NCBI RefSeq assembly: GCF_000145035.1
Contig: NC_014387.1
Span: forward strand, 3,126,146 to 3,190,145
Direction of reading: 5' to 3'
Length of the DNA: 64,000 nt
Source: Butyrivibrio proteoclasticus B316
GTDB lineage: Bacteria > Bacillota > Clostridia > Lachnospirales > Lachnospiraceae
The notes beneath the pieces were generated by a model, which had not been told where the DNA came from, made no database searches, and saw only the letters and a list, made by a program, of their open reading frames with translations. The translations under genes and the position numbers were made by a program. Positions 27,498 through 36,501 of this stretch are shown here, in pieces (position 1 is the first letter of the stretch; each line of letters opens with the position of its first letter).

Positions 27498-28439
27498 GTG
27501 GAAAAAAACGCTAAGATTTATGTTGCAGGCCACAGAGGAATGGTTGGTTCTGCAATTGTAAGAGAACTTAATAAACAGGGTTATACAAACATTATTACCA
27601 GAACACACAAAGAACTTGACCTCACAAGACAGGATCAGGTTGAGAAATTCTTTGCAGAGGAAAAGCCTGAATATGTATTCCTTGCAGCTGCCAAGGTTGG
27701 CGGAATCATGGGTAACTCAGAAGCTCTTGCAGATTTCATGTATGAGAACATGATCCTTGAGATGAACGTTATCCATTCAGCATGGCAGAACGGATGCAAG
27801 AAGGTAGAATTCCTTGGATCATCATGCATTTATCCTCGTATGGCTCCTCAGCCAATGAAAGAAGACTGTCTTCTGACATCTGAGCTCGAGAAGACCAATG
27901 AGGCATACGCTCTTGCCAAGATTTCAGGTCTTAAATACTGTGAATTCCTTAATAAGCAGTATGGCACAGATTATATCTCTGTAATGCCAACTAACCTTTA
28001 CGGACCAAATGACAACTATCACCCAACACATTCACATGTTCTTCCTGCTCTTATTCGTCGTTTCCACGAAGCCAAGGAGCAGAACCTTCCATACGTAACA
28101 TGTTGGGGTGACGGAAGCCCACTTCGTGAGTTCCTCTATGTTGATGATCTTGCAAATCTCTGTGTATTCCTTATGAATAACTACAGTGGAAACGAGACAG
28201 TCAACGCCGGAACTGGTAAAGAGCTCACTATCAAAGAGCTCACTGAAAAGGTTGCAGCTATTGTAGGCTACACAGGAGAGATTCGCTGGGATCCTTCTAA
28301 GCCAAACGGAACTCCTCGTAAACTTCTTGATGTTTCCAAAGCTGAAAAACTTGGCTGGAAATACACTACAGAGCTTGATGACGGTATCCGTCTTGCTTAT
28401 GATGATTTCCTTCATAATCCTATGAGAGCAGAGCGCTAA
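27498..28439 (+). CDS. fcl: GDP-L-fucose synthase
   Basis: This enzyme epimerises and reduces the Gmd product to GDP-L-fucose with NADPH. The protein opens with the cofactor motif VAGHRGMVGSAI (about residues 9-20) and has GSSCIYP (107-113) and the catalytic Tyr137-x3-Lys141 in YALAKISG. I choose the GTG at 27498 (313 residues): AGAGG lies eight bases upstream, and the gap to the gmd stop is 16 bases. A longer frame from 27408 would run through the end of gmd and add 30 unrelated residues. Together with gmd it supplies fucose to one of the glycan clusters on either side. A terminator follows. Confidence 0.95.
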   Translation: MEKNAKIYVAGHRGMVGSAIVRELNKQGYTNIITRTHKELDLTRQDQVEKFFAEEKPEYVFLAAAKVGGIMGNSEALADFMYENMILEMNVIHSAWQNGCKKVEFLGSSCIYPRMAPQPMKEDCLLTSELEKTNEAYALAKISGLKYCEFLNKQYGTDYISVMPTNLYGPNDNYHPTHSHVLPALIRRFHEAKEQNLPYVTCWGDGSPLREFLYVDDLANLCVFLMNNYSGNETVNAGTGKELTIKELTEKVAAIVGYTGEIRWDPSKPNGTPRKLLDVSKAEKLGWKYTTELDDGIRLAYDDFLHNPMRAER

Positions 28440-28455
28440 TAGATAGCAAAAAATA

Positions 28456-28497
28456 AGCCATGCAGGAATTTATTTTTCCTGCATGGCTGTTTTTTTA
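28456..28497. terminator. Bidirectional intrinsic terminator after fcl
   Basis: A perfect 13-bp stem AGCCATGCAGGAA (28456-28468) and TTCCTGCATGGCT (28476-28488) is followed by GTTTTTTT on the right and by an A-run on the left. It ends both the rightward gmd-fcl transcript and the leftward CAP-protein transcript. Confidence 0.92.
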
Positions 28498-28935
28498 TTA
28501 ATGAAATTCACAGGCTATAAAAGTCTCCCCATTTTCATTACAATAATATGCAATTCCTACTGAAGTAAATGAACTACGTACAAGATTCGCATAATGTTTA
28601 GGACTAAGAGTCCATGCATATACTACATTTTCCGGTTTTTGTTGTGTAGAATTAACTGCATGGGCAAGGTTTTCACCATTAGTCAGGTTAGAGACAGTAT
28701 ACCAGGCCTTTCCATTAGGACGTATATGTGAAAACTTTTGAGCACATTCCGAAGCTCTGATTTCTGCAATATCCTGTAAGTCCTCATCCATAGTAAAAGC
28801 TTCAAGCCCGGCAGACTCCCTGACCGCATTCATCATAGTCAGAACATCATCCTCACTTGAAGCTTCCGCAGTTATCGGCACATAAAGCATCGAAACCGTC
28901 ATAATAGCCATTAAAAGCATTAAAATCTTCTTCAT
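28498..28935 (-). CDS. Secreted CAP-domain (SCP/PR1-like) protein
   Basis: This is a small secreted protein of 145 residues. A signal peptide spans about residues 1-25 (MKKILMLL, a hydrophobic core, then ITAEASS with a likely cut after ALA/AEA-type residues). The rest matches a bacterial CAP domain: VLTMMNAVRESAGL, DIAEIRASECAQKFSHIRPNG with the conserved His70, and GENLAHAV. The domain lacks many helices of eukaryotic CAP proteins, as is normal for bacteria. I use the ATG at 28935 with AAGGGGG upstream; an earlier ATG at 28965 would spoil the signal peptide. The function of bacterial CAP proteins is mostly unknown, with adhesion or peptidase-like roles proposed. Confidence 0.87.
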   Translation of the reverse strand: MKKILMLLMAIMTVSMLYVPITAEASSEDDVLTMMNAVRESAGLEAFTMDEDLQDIAEIRASECAQKFSHIRPNGKAWYTVSNLTNGENLAHAVNSTQQKPENVVYAWTLSPKHYANLVRSSFTSVGIAYYCNENGETFIACEFH

Positions 28936-29077
28936 AAAGTACCCCCTTACCTCGCAGTCGAGCAATACCTCTACTACAATGATACTTTATTTAGACGTAT
29001 TGAAATATATTTATGAACTTTATTTAATACATTTAATGTAATTTTTAGAAATTATTCCAAATTGATTAATATTTATT

Positions 29078-30880
29078 TCAGTGTTCCTGTTTTGAAACAA
29101 TCCCACTTGTTATACCATACCCAATGAATTGTAGCTCTTCACTAAGGTCTTTTGTTGCCGCAGGAAAATACTTGTACCCGATCCTGTCGCCTTCTTTTGG
29201 ATAATAAAACGTAACTCCTGATATTTCAAACGACTCTACATCATACTGTCCGTAATCCTGTTGAGTAAAAAGATTTGCTGTATTATATCCAGGTATATCC
29301 GCTCTTACAAGATTGACGCCCTTATACAAAAGCCATATCACAAATATCAGAGCAAAAGCCACAATGCTTCTTCTCGTAAACTTGTTCTCATTTCCTATGT
29401 AATTAAATAGACGAATAAGAAGTCTTCCAAACACAATCGCAAATGTCAGGCAAACATATACTTCCCCATATCTTATAAGCGGAGCTGTAAAAAGCCAAAA
29501 TACAAGGCAAGCTACCATTGTTCCGCTTACAGTAAGAAAATCAGCAAAATTAACCATTCTGCGATCACTTATATTAAATACTTTATTATCTTTGAGCTTA
29601 GCCTTTTTATTTATTGCTATTGCAAAGAAATAAATTAGACAGACAAAATATACCAAGATAGCAGCGATATCCAAGATTACCATTACCCTATTCATCCCGT
29701 GGATTCCGGCAAACCATGGACCAATCCAGTCTTTAAAAGGCATATCCCCATATGTCGCTACGTCTGTAAATCCTCTTCCATAGGTTTTAATTTCCTTGGC
29801 ATCATAATCAGCCAGTCCCTTAGGAATCTTCCATGCCACATTAAATAAATCCACGGAAGTAAACGGATATACAAGCCATCCCGAAATTATTACATTTCTA
29901 ATGAGGAAGGGAACAACAATAATAAACGCCAATAATACGGAAAGTCCCAGAGCTTTCATAGTCTTGGCACTTCTATTTGTTATAAGCCTGTATATAGGAA
30001 TAATAGCAAGAATCAATATTGGAGCTGCTGAAAGCTTAATAGTAACTGCATATACACCAAGAAGAGAAAGCATAATGTACGGCACATATGATCTCTCATG
30101 CTTAACATTCATATCAAGCCATCTAATAACAATATAAAATACAATCGTGGATAAAAAATAATCAGATGCCGGAGCAACCATTTCATCAAATATTGTAAAA
30201 AGATAGTAAATACCCATTACTCTGGCAAAATCAGACAGTATAGGATGTCCTCTTCTGACAATATCCTTAATATCGATGCATTCCCAGGCAAGCATCAAGG
30301 CACAGAATCCTGCCATTACATGATAAGATTTTCCGGAAAGAAAGCTCATACTATACAAGGCTGATAATGCAAAAGATGCGCTATTATAAGCAAGCCTTAC
30401 ATGAAGATTTCCAAGCCCCTTAATTACACCATAATCTTCTATCCAATGGATGGCCTGCGCATGATACAGATCAGAATCATAATGCATTATTCCGTGAGAA
30501 GTACCATAAGCCATTATCAGGAAAATTGCCAAATACAAATAACCGCTTCTTCCCGAAACAAAAAGTCTTAGCACTTCTACAAGATCAGCTATAAGTTCAT
30601 TTCTATAATAAACCGCAATGACAACACAAATTGTTATCATTAAGAAATTAGCCACAAGTCCAACGCCTTCAAAAAGGCTATAAATCTCAGCATAGGTAGT
30701 GTTAACAACAAGTCCGGCAACAATATAACTTGTTCTGAAATGTGCATTATACTTTCTGTATGCCCCCTTGCCCTTCTGAGAATGCATACAATCAAGAGAA
30801 GTTATGAACTTAAGCAATGCAAAGCCGGTTAAATAAGTAGTGGCTATCACATATATCCAAATAAGAACAACTGACAGCAT
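29078..30880 (-). CDS. Large polytopic membrane protein, possible GT-C-type (LIC_10190-like)
   Basis: This is a 600-residue protein with about 12 hydrophobic segments over residues 1-515 and a soluble tail of about 85 residues. A conserved-looking stretch near residue 130, HYDSDLYHAQAIHWIEDYG, carries acidic and histidine residues after a membrane segment, as GT-C enzymes do. I recall a similar pattern in the LIC_10190 family of unknown function. It is 27 bases after the PAP2-like gene and near rfbD. Transfer of a lipid-linked sugar to a surface polymer is a plausible but unproven role. The start has GGGAG at good distance. It is followed by 142 bases of AT-rich DNA with no clear terminator. 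Confidence 0.72.
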   Translation of the reverse strand: MLSVVLIWIYVIATTYLTGFALLKFITSLDCMHSQKGKGAYRKYNAHFRTSYIVAGLVVNTTYAEIYSLFEGVGLVANFLMITICVVIAVYYRNELIADLVEVLRLFVSGRSGYLYLAIFLIMAYGTSHGIMHYDSDLYHAQAIHWIEDYGVIKGLGNLHVRLAYNSASFALSALYSMSFLSGKSYHVMAGFCALMLAWECIDIKDIVRRGHPILSDFARVMGIYYLFTIFDEMVAPASDYFLSTIVFYIVIRWLDMNVKHERSYVPYIMLSLLGVYAVTIKLSAAPILILAIIPIYRLITNRSAKTMKALGLSVLLAFIIVVPFLIRNVIISGWLVYPFTSVDLFNVAWKIPKGLADYDAKEIKTYGRGFTDVATYGDMPFKDWIGPWFAGIHGMNRVMVILDIAAILVYFVCLIYFFAIAINKKAKLKDNKVFNISDRRMVNFADFLTVSGTMVACLVFWLFTAPLIRYGEVYVCLTFAIVFGRLLIRLFNYIGNENKFTRRSIVAFALIFVIWLLYKGVNLVRADIPGYNTANLFTQQDYGQYDVESFEISGVTFYYPKEGDRIGYKYFPAATKDLSEELQFIGYGITSGIVSKQEH

Positions 30881-30907
30881 TAACTATTTTTCTCCCAAAT
30901 AATATTA

Positions 30908-31366
30908 TCAGCTTAAGTTACAGACTATGATTCCTACAACAATTCCGAGAATGGCTCCAAAAAGAACCTGAAGTGGAGTATGACCAACAAACTCTTTAAG
31001 CCTTTCTTCTACCGGAATATCGCTGTCGAGTTCCTGGAACCAGTCCATCATATTGTTGATAACTTTAGCCTGAATACCAGTCTCTCTTCTGACCCCCATC
31101 GCATCATGCATGACAATCAGTGCCAGAACTCCTGAAATCGCGAATTCAAAACTACCTGCTCCAAAATAGTAAAAAGCACTTGTTACCAGTGCCATGACTG
31201 TTGCTGAGTGGGAACTTGGCATACCTCCATCTCCGGTAAGTCTCTCTGCATTAAACTCCTTGTTAACAAGAACATATATTATAGTCTTGAGAATCTGGGC
31301 AGAAAGCCATCCAAAGAAAGCTGCCAATAATAGTCTATTATTTAGTAAATCATTAAAAAATTGCAT
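30908..31366 (-). CDS. Divergent PAP2-family membrane protein (YuiD-like)
   Basis: This is a 152-residue protein with four or so hydrophobic segments. It contains GGMPSSHSATVMAL (residues 47-60) and HDAMGVRRETG (about 87-97), the two motifs of the divergent PAP2 group (formerly DUF212). The SSH core resembles the phosphate-binding motif of lipid phosphatases, and the Arg-Arg segment replaces the second PAP2 motif. Members are widespread in Firmicutes but their substrate is not established; recycling of a polyprenyl or other lipid phosphate is a guess. GGAG lies upstream of the ATG. It lies 30 bases after rfbD and before the large membrane protein. Confidence 0.85.
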   Translation of the reverse strand: MQFFNDLLNNRLLLAAFFGWLSAQILKTIIYVLVNKEFNAERLTGDGGMPSSHSATVMALVTSAFYYFGAGSFEFAISGVLALIVMHDAMGVRRETGIQAKVINNMMDWFQELDSDIPVEERLKEFVGHTPLQVLFGAILGIVVGIIVCNLS

Positions 31367-31396
31367 ATAAAAAAGTCTCCAATACCAAAGCTCAAA

Positions 31397-32266
31397 TCAA
31401 AGTAATTCTTTTAAGTATTCTTCTATAGCATCATGCCAATCAGCAAACATATAATCAGATGTAAGCTTCAACATATAATTTTCAAGAATACTATATGCTG
31501 GCCTTGGAGCAGCCTGAGGATTTTTCTCAAGGTACTGAGCCGTTGTAACATGATTAACCTTAGTTGACTTACCGGCAATCCTGAATATTTCATCAGTGAA
31601 ATCAGCCCAGTTTGTAGATCCTTCGCAGGTGCCATGAAACACTCCATAGTTATTTGTAGGGAAAAGATACGCTATAGCCTTAGCAAGTTCCTTGGCACTT
31701 GTAGGAGTTCCCTGCTGATCCATAACTACACTTATTTCATCCATTTTCTCAGAAAGACCAAGCATAGTCTTGACGAAATTCTTGCCATCTCCATATAGCC
31801 AGGCTGTTCTTACAATAAAATACTTATCAGAGAACTGCTTAACAAATTCTTCACCGGCAAGCTTTGTTTTTCCATAAACACTTACAGGGCCTGTCTTATC
31901 AAATTCAACATATGGTCTTGTCCCGTTTCCTTCAAATACATAATCTGTAGAAACATGAACAAGCTTAGCGCCTACTTCTGTAGATGCGATTGCCAGATTT
32001 CTTGGTCCGATAGCGTTAATCTTATAAGAAAGATCTACATCAGATTCCTGCTTATCAACAGCAGTATAAGCTGCGCAATTTATGATTGCAGATGGCTTAA
32101 CCTCTCTTGCAAGCCTGATAACATCATCAACATTTGTAATATCAAGCGGAGTAATACCTGCGCCTTCAAACACATCAGTGTTAACGATTTCATATTTACC
32201 ATTGAGTTCCTTGTTAATAGCCCTTCCGAGCTGTCCATTACAACCAGTAACTATAATCTTCTCCAT
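31397..32266 (-). CDS. rfbD: dTDP-4-dehydrorhamnose reductase
   Basis: This is the last enzyme of dTDP-L-rhamnose synthesis, using NAD(P)H to reduce the 4-keto group. The protein begins MEKIIVTGCNGQLG, the cofactor-binding motif, and has INCAAYTAVDKQE, STDYVFEG (residues 106-113) and catalytic Tyr131-x3-Lys135. The C-terminal part has the substrate-binding RPAYSILEN. I set the start at the ATG at 32266 (289 residues), because the longer frame from 32335 adds 23 residues before the normal beginning. RfbA, RfbB and RfbC are not in the window, so rhamnose supply depends on genes elsewhere. Rhamnose could enter either surface polymer. Confidence 0.9.
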   Translation of the reverse strand: MEKIIVTGCNGQLGRAINKELNGKYEIVNTDVFEGAGITPLDITNVDDVIRLAREVKPSAIINCAAYTAVDKQESDVDLSYKINAIGPRNLAIASTEVGAKLVHVSTDYVFEGNGTRPYVEFDKTGPVSVYGKTKLAGEEFVKQFSDKYFIVRTAWLYGDGKNFVKTMLGLSEKMDEISVVMDQQGTPTSAKELAKAIAYLFPTNNYGVFHGTCEGSTNWADFTDEIFRIAGKSTKVNHVTTAQYLEKNPQAAPRPAYSILENYMLKLTSDYMFADWHDAIEEYLKELL

Positions 32267-32300
32267 AACTAATTCCGACCTTCCTATAATTAACGTAAAC

Positions 32301-32320
32301 GGACGGCATTTCTGCCGTCC
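32301..32320. repeat. Perfect 8-bp inverted repeat after the DUF3048 gene
   Basis: GGACGGCA-TTTC-TGCCGTCC forms a GC-rich hairpin in the 99-base gap between the DUF3048 gene and rfbD. No U-run follows on either strand, so it is a weak terminator at best. It may protect an mRNA end or lower expression of rfbD relative to the genes before it. Confidence 0.6.
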
Positions 32321-32365
32321 GCAGTTATCAATCAATTCTGATAATATATATTCTACTAATCGGCA

Positions 32366-33562
32366 TCAATCTTCATATGTTGTTCCATTTACTTCAAATT
32401 TAGAGAATGAACCGCCTTTTTCCTGAACAACAAAAATCATTGTTTTACCTGTATTAAAAGTAATCTCCTGACCATTGTCATCATAGTACTTAGTTGGTGA
32501 ATAATCTGAAGTCTTCTCCCAAGTCATATGTATCATTTTGCCTTTGGTAATATAGTAACCATCTCTTGTCTTATCATGCATCTGATATGCAAGGTATCCA
32601 TTAGAATCACGAACTTCATGATATGTTCTCTGGATAATTACATTTGAAAATGCAAGCTGCTCTCCGGTTACTGCGTCCTTCTGAGCTTCACCATATAAAG
32701 ACTTGAGGTAAACTTCTTTTTCTGGATCATATTTAAGAGCTGACTTAGTTACAGGATAACATCCTGCCATATCAATCTCAGTTGCCTCTACAGCATCTGC
32801 ATAATCATCCAATGTATTAGGATTAGTATATCCGGTAAATGTAAAATGTGGTCCATCCTGGAAATACTCACTTCGATGTGTCTGAGAAAAACCAGCCTTC
32901 TCAATAGCTGATGAAACATGTGCTCCATCTGTAAAAGCAGTATGCTCAGATGTACTTCCTTCAGGTACACGGAAGAATGCTCCGTAATCAGGGCCCATTG
33001 CCTTACCGCCGACACCATTTAAGTTATCAACATCATCAACTCCATCAGGTCTATTCTTACCTGTCAGAACGCCGCTAACATACAGCTCTGGTCCGCCGAA
33101 ATGAATAATAACCGGATCATACTCAAGAGCTGCATAAATAAAGTAATCTCTTATACTTCTGATGTTTCCGATTCTGTCAAGATTCTGCCAATTCTCAAGA
33201 ATACCCATCTGACGGCTCATGCTGCCTTCTTCCATTATCTCATAGAAAACTGCAACATTGCTAAGTCCATACTGTGGCTGAGCCTCCTTGTTAATAGGAA
33301 ACATAACAGCCAGTGGTCTGTTGGTATTAACTGACTCATCTACCCATTCATTTGTAAAATAGCTTCTGACCATACCTTCCTGAGGTGGCATGTCCTCATT
33401 GGCTTCCTCAACTGAAGCTTCTACACTAGCTTCAACAACAGGCGCTACATCTTCAAGTTTCTCTATGCTGATGCCAACTACCGCATCATCATCAGAATTA
33501 CCGCAACCAATTAACATAGCAGCTGTTATTCCTGCTAATACCAAAGCTTTAAATCTTTTCAT
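32366..33562 (-). CDS. DUF3048 (YerB-like) lipoprotein
   Basis: This is a 398-residue exported lipoprotein. The signal peptide MKRFKALVLAG ends with lipobox LIGC, with lipidated Cys20. After a Val/Glu/Ala-rich linker (about residues 35-62) comes a DUF3048 region: VNTNRPLAVMFPINKEAQPQYGLS near residue 79, then MGILENWQNLDRIGNIRSIRDYF and SEHTAFTD. Members such as YerB are widespread in Firmicutes; the function is not established, though a surface or wall role is likely. It is the last gene of the run that begins with recD2 and includes cdaA, cdaR, glmM and HPr, 27 bases after HPr. Ribosome site AAGGGGAAG precedes the ATG. Confidence 0.85.
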   Translation of the reverse strand: MKRFKALVLAGITAAMLIGCGNSDDDAVVGISIEKLEDVAPVVEASVEASVEEANEDMPPQEGMVRSYFTNEWVDESVNTNRPLAVMFPINKEAQPQYGLSNVAVFYEIMEEGSMSRQMGILENWQNLDRIGNIRSIRDYFIYAALEYDPVIIHFGGPELYVSGVLTGKNRPDGVDDVDNLNGVGGKAMGPDYGAFFRVPEGSTSEHTAFTDGAHVSSAIEKAGFSQTHRSEYFQDGPHFTFTGYTNPNTLDDYADAVEATEIDMAGCYPVTKSALKYDPEKEVYLKSLYGEAQKDAVTGEQLAFSNVIIQRTYHEVRDSNGYLAYQMHDKTRDGYYITKGKMIHMTWEKTSDYSPTKYYDDNGQEITFNTGKTMIFVVQEKGGSFSKFEVNGTTYED

Positions 33563-33589
33563 AATTAACGACTTCCCCTTTTTCTAATA

Positions 33590-33853
33590 TTACTCACCAA
33601 GTCCGTTCTCTATAGCCTCAACAAGAGCATTCATCGCTTCCTGTTCATCTGGGCCTTCGCACTTGAATTCAAGTTCATCCCCACATTTAATACACGCTCC
33701 CAAAACACTGAGAACACTCTTGGCATTAGCTGTGTTCTCACCATAACTAAATGTGATATGCGATTTGTAGTTCATTGCAACCTTGCAAAGATTTCCTGCT
33801 GGTCTTAAATGTAACCCTGTAGGATTTGTAATAACTACCTTCTGGCTAACCAT
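33590..33853 (-). CDS. ptsH: HPr-type phosphocarrier protein
   Basis: This is a small phosphocarrier of the sugar phosphotransferase system. With the start at 33853 (87 residues) the active-site histidine falls at the canonical position 15 in NPTGLHLRPA, and the HPr-kinase serine at the canonical position 46 in NAKSVLSVLG. The protein can thus be both an energy carrier and a regulatory Ser-P form, unlike Crh, which lacks His15. A longer frame to 33886 overlaps glmM and would shift these sites. The ATG follows the glmM stop after one base, with GGAGG inside the glmM end. No enzyme I or HPr kinase gene is nearby. Its coupling to glmM is unusual compared with ptsHI operons. Confidence 0.92.
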   Translation of the reverse strand: MVSQKVVITNPTGLHLRPAGNLCKVAMNYKSHITFSYGENTANAKSVLSVLGACIKCGDELEFKCEGPDEQEAMNALVEAIENGLGE

Positions 33854-33854
33854 A

Positions 33855-35204
33855 TTACAGCATAACCTCCTCAATGAGCTTAGCAAGTTTTTTGGCTTCG
33901 TCTTCTATCTGTTTCTGATCTTTTCCCTCGATCATTACCCTGACAAGAGGTTCTGTTCCTGAAGGTCTGATCAACACTCTTCCATCTCCGGCAAACTGTT
34001 TTTCAAGTTCAGCAATAGCTCCGGCAATTTCAGGATACTCCATAAAGGAATCCTTCTTGTGTGTAGGCACATGTGCATTAACAAGAGCCTGTGGCATTAC
34101 CTCCATAACTTTTGCAAGTTCTGACAAAGGTTTGCCTGTAGAAACCATAACCTCAAGAAGGTGAAGTGCTGAAAGAAGTCCATCTCCTGTTGTGTTATCA
34201 TCAAGGAAAATAATATGTCCTGACTGCTCTCCGCCAAGGTTTGCGCCAATCTCTTTCATATGTTCAAGTACATATCTGTCGCCAACCTTAGTCTTGTCAA
34301 CCTGAATACCTTCTCTCTCAGCCATTTTGAAGAATCCAAGATTACTCATTACTGTCGCAACTATTGTATTCTTGGCAAGTTTACCATTTTCTTTCATAAA
34401 CTTTCCGATGATGGCCATAATTTCATCGCCATCGACCATTTTACCATTCTCATCAACAGCAAGAAATCTGTCAGCATCTCCATCAAAAGCAAGTCCTACA
34501 TTTGCTTTTTCTGTTACAACTCTTCCCATCAGTTCTTCCATATGAGTAGAGCCACAACCTGCGTTAATGTTAGTTCCATCAGGATTATTGTGAATAACAA
34601 CAACCTCTGCCCCAAGCTGTCTGATTGCTTCTACTGATGTATAATATGAAGCACCCTCTGCGCAGTCCATTACGATCTTCATTCCTGTAAGATTTATATC
34701 TACTGCATTGAGGTTGTGATTGATATATTCTTCTCTTGCATCAGTACGGTTCTTGATCTTACCGACGCCTGCACCTGTCGGCATCTTGACACCGTCCATA
34801 TTATTTTTGATAAGCGCTTCGATTTCATCCTCCATTGCATCAGGAAGTTTGAAGCCGTTAGCATCAAAGAATTTAATACCATTAAATTCCATCGGATTAT
34901 GTGAAGCAGAAATAACAACACCTGCATCAACACGATATTTTCTGGTTAGATAAGCAACAGCAGGTGTAGGAATAATACCAACATTTACAACGTCAGCTCC
35001 CACCGAACACGCTCCCGCCATAAGAGCACTGGCCAGCATATCTCCGGAAAGTCTTGTATCACATCCCACCATGATCGTAGGTCTGTGATTAACCTCTTTA
35101 GAAAGCACATATGCACCTGCCTGTCCCAGCTGCATGGCAAGAAGGGGAGTAAGTTCGTCATTTGCTACTCCTCTTACACCATCTGTTCCAAATAATCTAC
35201 TCAT
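33855..35204 (-). CDS. glmM: Phosphoglucosamine mutase
   Basis: This enzyme interconverts glucosamine-6-phosphate and glucosamine-1-phosphate, on the way to UDP-GlcNAc for peptidoglycan and surface glycans. The four mutase domains are clear: N-terminal MSRLFGTDGVRG, the active-site loop VISASHNP with phosphoserine Ser101, the metal site DGDADR (in AFDGDADRFLAVDENG), the sugar-binding GGEQSGH, and the phosphate-binding RPSGTEP near the end. The length of 449 is normal. It starts 13 bases after the YbbR-domain gene. The cdaA-cdaR-glmM order is conserved in many Firmicutes, where GlmM binds and restrains CdaA. Confidence 0.96.
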   Translation of the reverse strand: MSRLFGTDGVRGVANDELTPLLAMQLGQAGAYVLSKEVNHRPTIMVGCDTRLSGDMLASALMAGACSVGADVVNVGIIPTPAVAYLTRKYRVDAGVVISASHNPMEFNGIKFFDANGFKLPDAMEDEIEALIKNNMDGVKMPTGAGVGKIKNRTDAREEYINHNLNAVDINLTGMKIVMDCAEGASYYTSVEAIRQLGAEVVVIHNNPDGTNINAGCGSTHMEELMGRVVTEKANVGLAFDGDADRFLAVDENGKMVDGDEIMAIIGKFMKENGKLAKNTIVATVMSNLGFFKMAEREGIQVDKTKVGDRYVLEHMKEIGANLGGEQSGHIIFLDDNTTGDGLLSALHLLEVMVSTGKPLSELAKVMEVMPQALVNAHVPTHKKDSFMEYPEIAGAIAELEKQFAGDGRVLIRPSGTEPLVRVMIEGKDQKQIEDEAKKLAKLIEEVML

Positions 35205-35217
35205 AATAAAAACCTCT

Positions 35218-36501
35218 TTACTCTAATTCTCTAACTGTTACATAAACACTTACAGCAGACTTACAATATACACCATCCGGTATACTCCACACAATAGGAG
35301 CTGTATATGTGCCCGGTGCAAGCTTGTCCAGATCATTGCTTGTCAAGATATCGCTCACTCTGACTATTCCGGAAATACTCGATGGATTAACGGCATTGAT
35401 ATTGCTTCTAAGCCCCTGAAGTGTCAGTGAAACCTGATTATATTCGCTGTCGTCAACAAATATTTCAAATCCATCTTCCGAACCATCGATTGTTATCTTA
35501 TTAGTACTGATTTCAAATGTTTCCTCGACTACAGGCCCTATATAAACCACAACCGAAGCTGTTCCATTAAAATCATCATCCCCAAATACAGTTCCTGACG
35601 GCAACGCCTGTGACAAATCTATTGTAGCAGTTAAATTACCTGTATATCCCGAAACATCAAGGCTGTCATCCTCGACATTCAGAGCTGTAAGTCCGGAAAT
35701 AACACTGCTCCTGCCGGCCACCAATACTTCTGAAGGGGTACTGTCAATCTGTCCTGTAAGCGCATACCCATTAGCCGGCTCGCCTTTGATAGTGTAATTA
35801 ACTGGTACATACTTGGTCTCAAGAATCTGAATATTGACTCTTACCGTCTTAATATTCATATTGACGCCTTGCTGTGATGTATCCAGCACATTTCCCTCAG
35901 CATCATACAGTACAATATCCGCATCTGTTCCGATATTTGATGTAAAACCGGTAACATCTACGTCAACAGATGCCTTGGCAACACTATTAACAAAAGACTC
36001 CGGTCCGCTTATCCTGACCATATTCTGCTCAGTAGTCACATCGCCGATAATATATCCATCTGAAATAGTTCCGGAGGTAGTTGCTGAAAGAGCCAAACTC
36101 TTGCTGGCCTTTCTCTCAACATTCAGCTTGACCACATCAGAACTAAGAACAATCTTATCTATCTTGTCGTAATATTTATTAGTCACGCAATCAATACTTA
36201 CTGTATTAAGACTTGATAGTTTCTGTATATCTGCTGTAGCAACAATATTGCTCTGACTAAGCGAATCAATTACACCTCTTGGTGCATAAATAGTAACAGA
36301 GCTTATCGTATCGCTTCCATCAAGAACTGTATAAACCTGCCCCTTCTCAGTTATTAAATTTCCATTTTTGATAGATACAGGGACATTGGTATATCTTACC
36401 GAAATAACAGGATCATTAATATTTGTAACCAAAAACCACACTATTACTGCAAATATGAGTGAAGCCAGTTTTAATCCCCAGTTAGCTGTTATTTTCTTCA
36501 T
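35218..36501 (-). CDS. cdaR: YbbR-domain protein, CdaA regulator
   Basis: This is a 427-residue membrane-anchored protein. One N-terminal membrane segment (about residues 8-26, WGLKLASLIFAVIVWFLV) is followed by repeated YbbR domains outside the cell, seen as recurring motifs such as VSVRYTNVPVSIKNGN, GEPANGYALTGQIDSTPSEVLVAG and NITAVNPSS-like segments near the end. Family proteins (CdaR/YbbR) tune the diadenylate cyclase CdaA. The ATG overlaps the cdaA stop by four bases (ATGA), so the two proteins are made together. The size, with about four domains, is usual for the family. Confidence 0.9.
   Translation of the reverse strand: MKKITANWGLKLASLIFAVIVWFLVTNINDPVISVRYTNVPVSIKNGNLITEKGQVYTVLDGSDTISSVTIYAPRGVIDSLSQSNIVATADIQKLSSLNTVSIDCVTNKYYDKIDKIVLSSDVVKLNVERKASKSLALSATTSGTISDGYIIGDVTTEQNMVRISGPESFVNSVAKASVDVDVTGFTSNIGTDADIVLYDAEGNVLDTSQQGVNMNIKTVRVNIQILETKYVPVNYTIKGEPANGYALTGQIDSTPSEVLVAGRSSVISGLTALNVEDDSLDVSGYTGNLTATIDLSQALPSGTVFGDDDFNGTASVVVYIGPVVEETFEISTNKITIDGSEDGFEIFVDDSEYNQVSLTLQGLRSNINAVNPSSISGIVRVSDILTSNDLDKLAPGTYTAPIVWSIPDGVYCKSAVSVYVTVRELE

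Noticed and set aside
28866..28882. A GCCGATAA-like sigma-28 box on the minus strand inside the CAP gene
   Set aside because: It lies in coding sequence, no TAAA box is at the right distance, and no gene start follows nearby.
32267..32335. A longer start for rfbD with 23 extra residues
   Set aside because: The extra residues come from the hairpin-containing gap and precede the normal MEKIIVTG start of the family.
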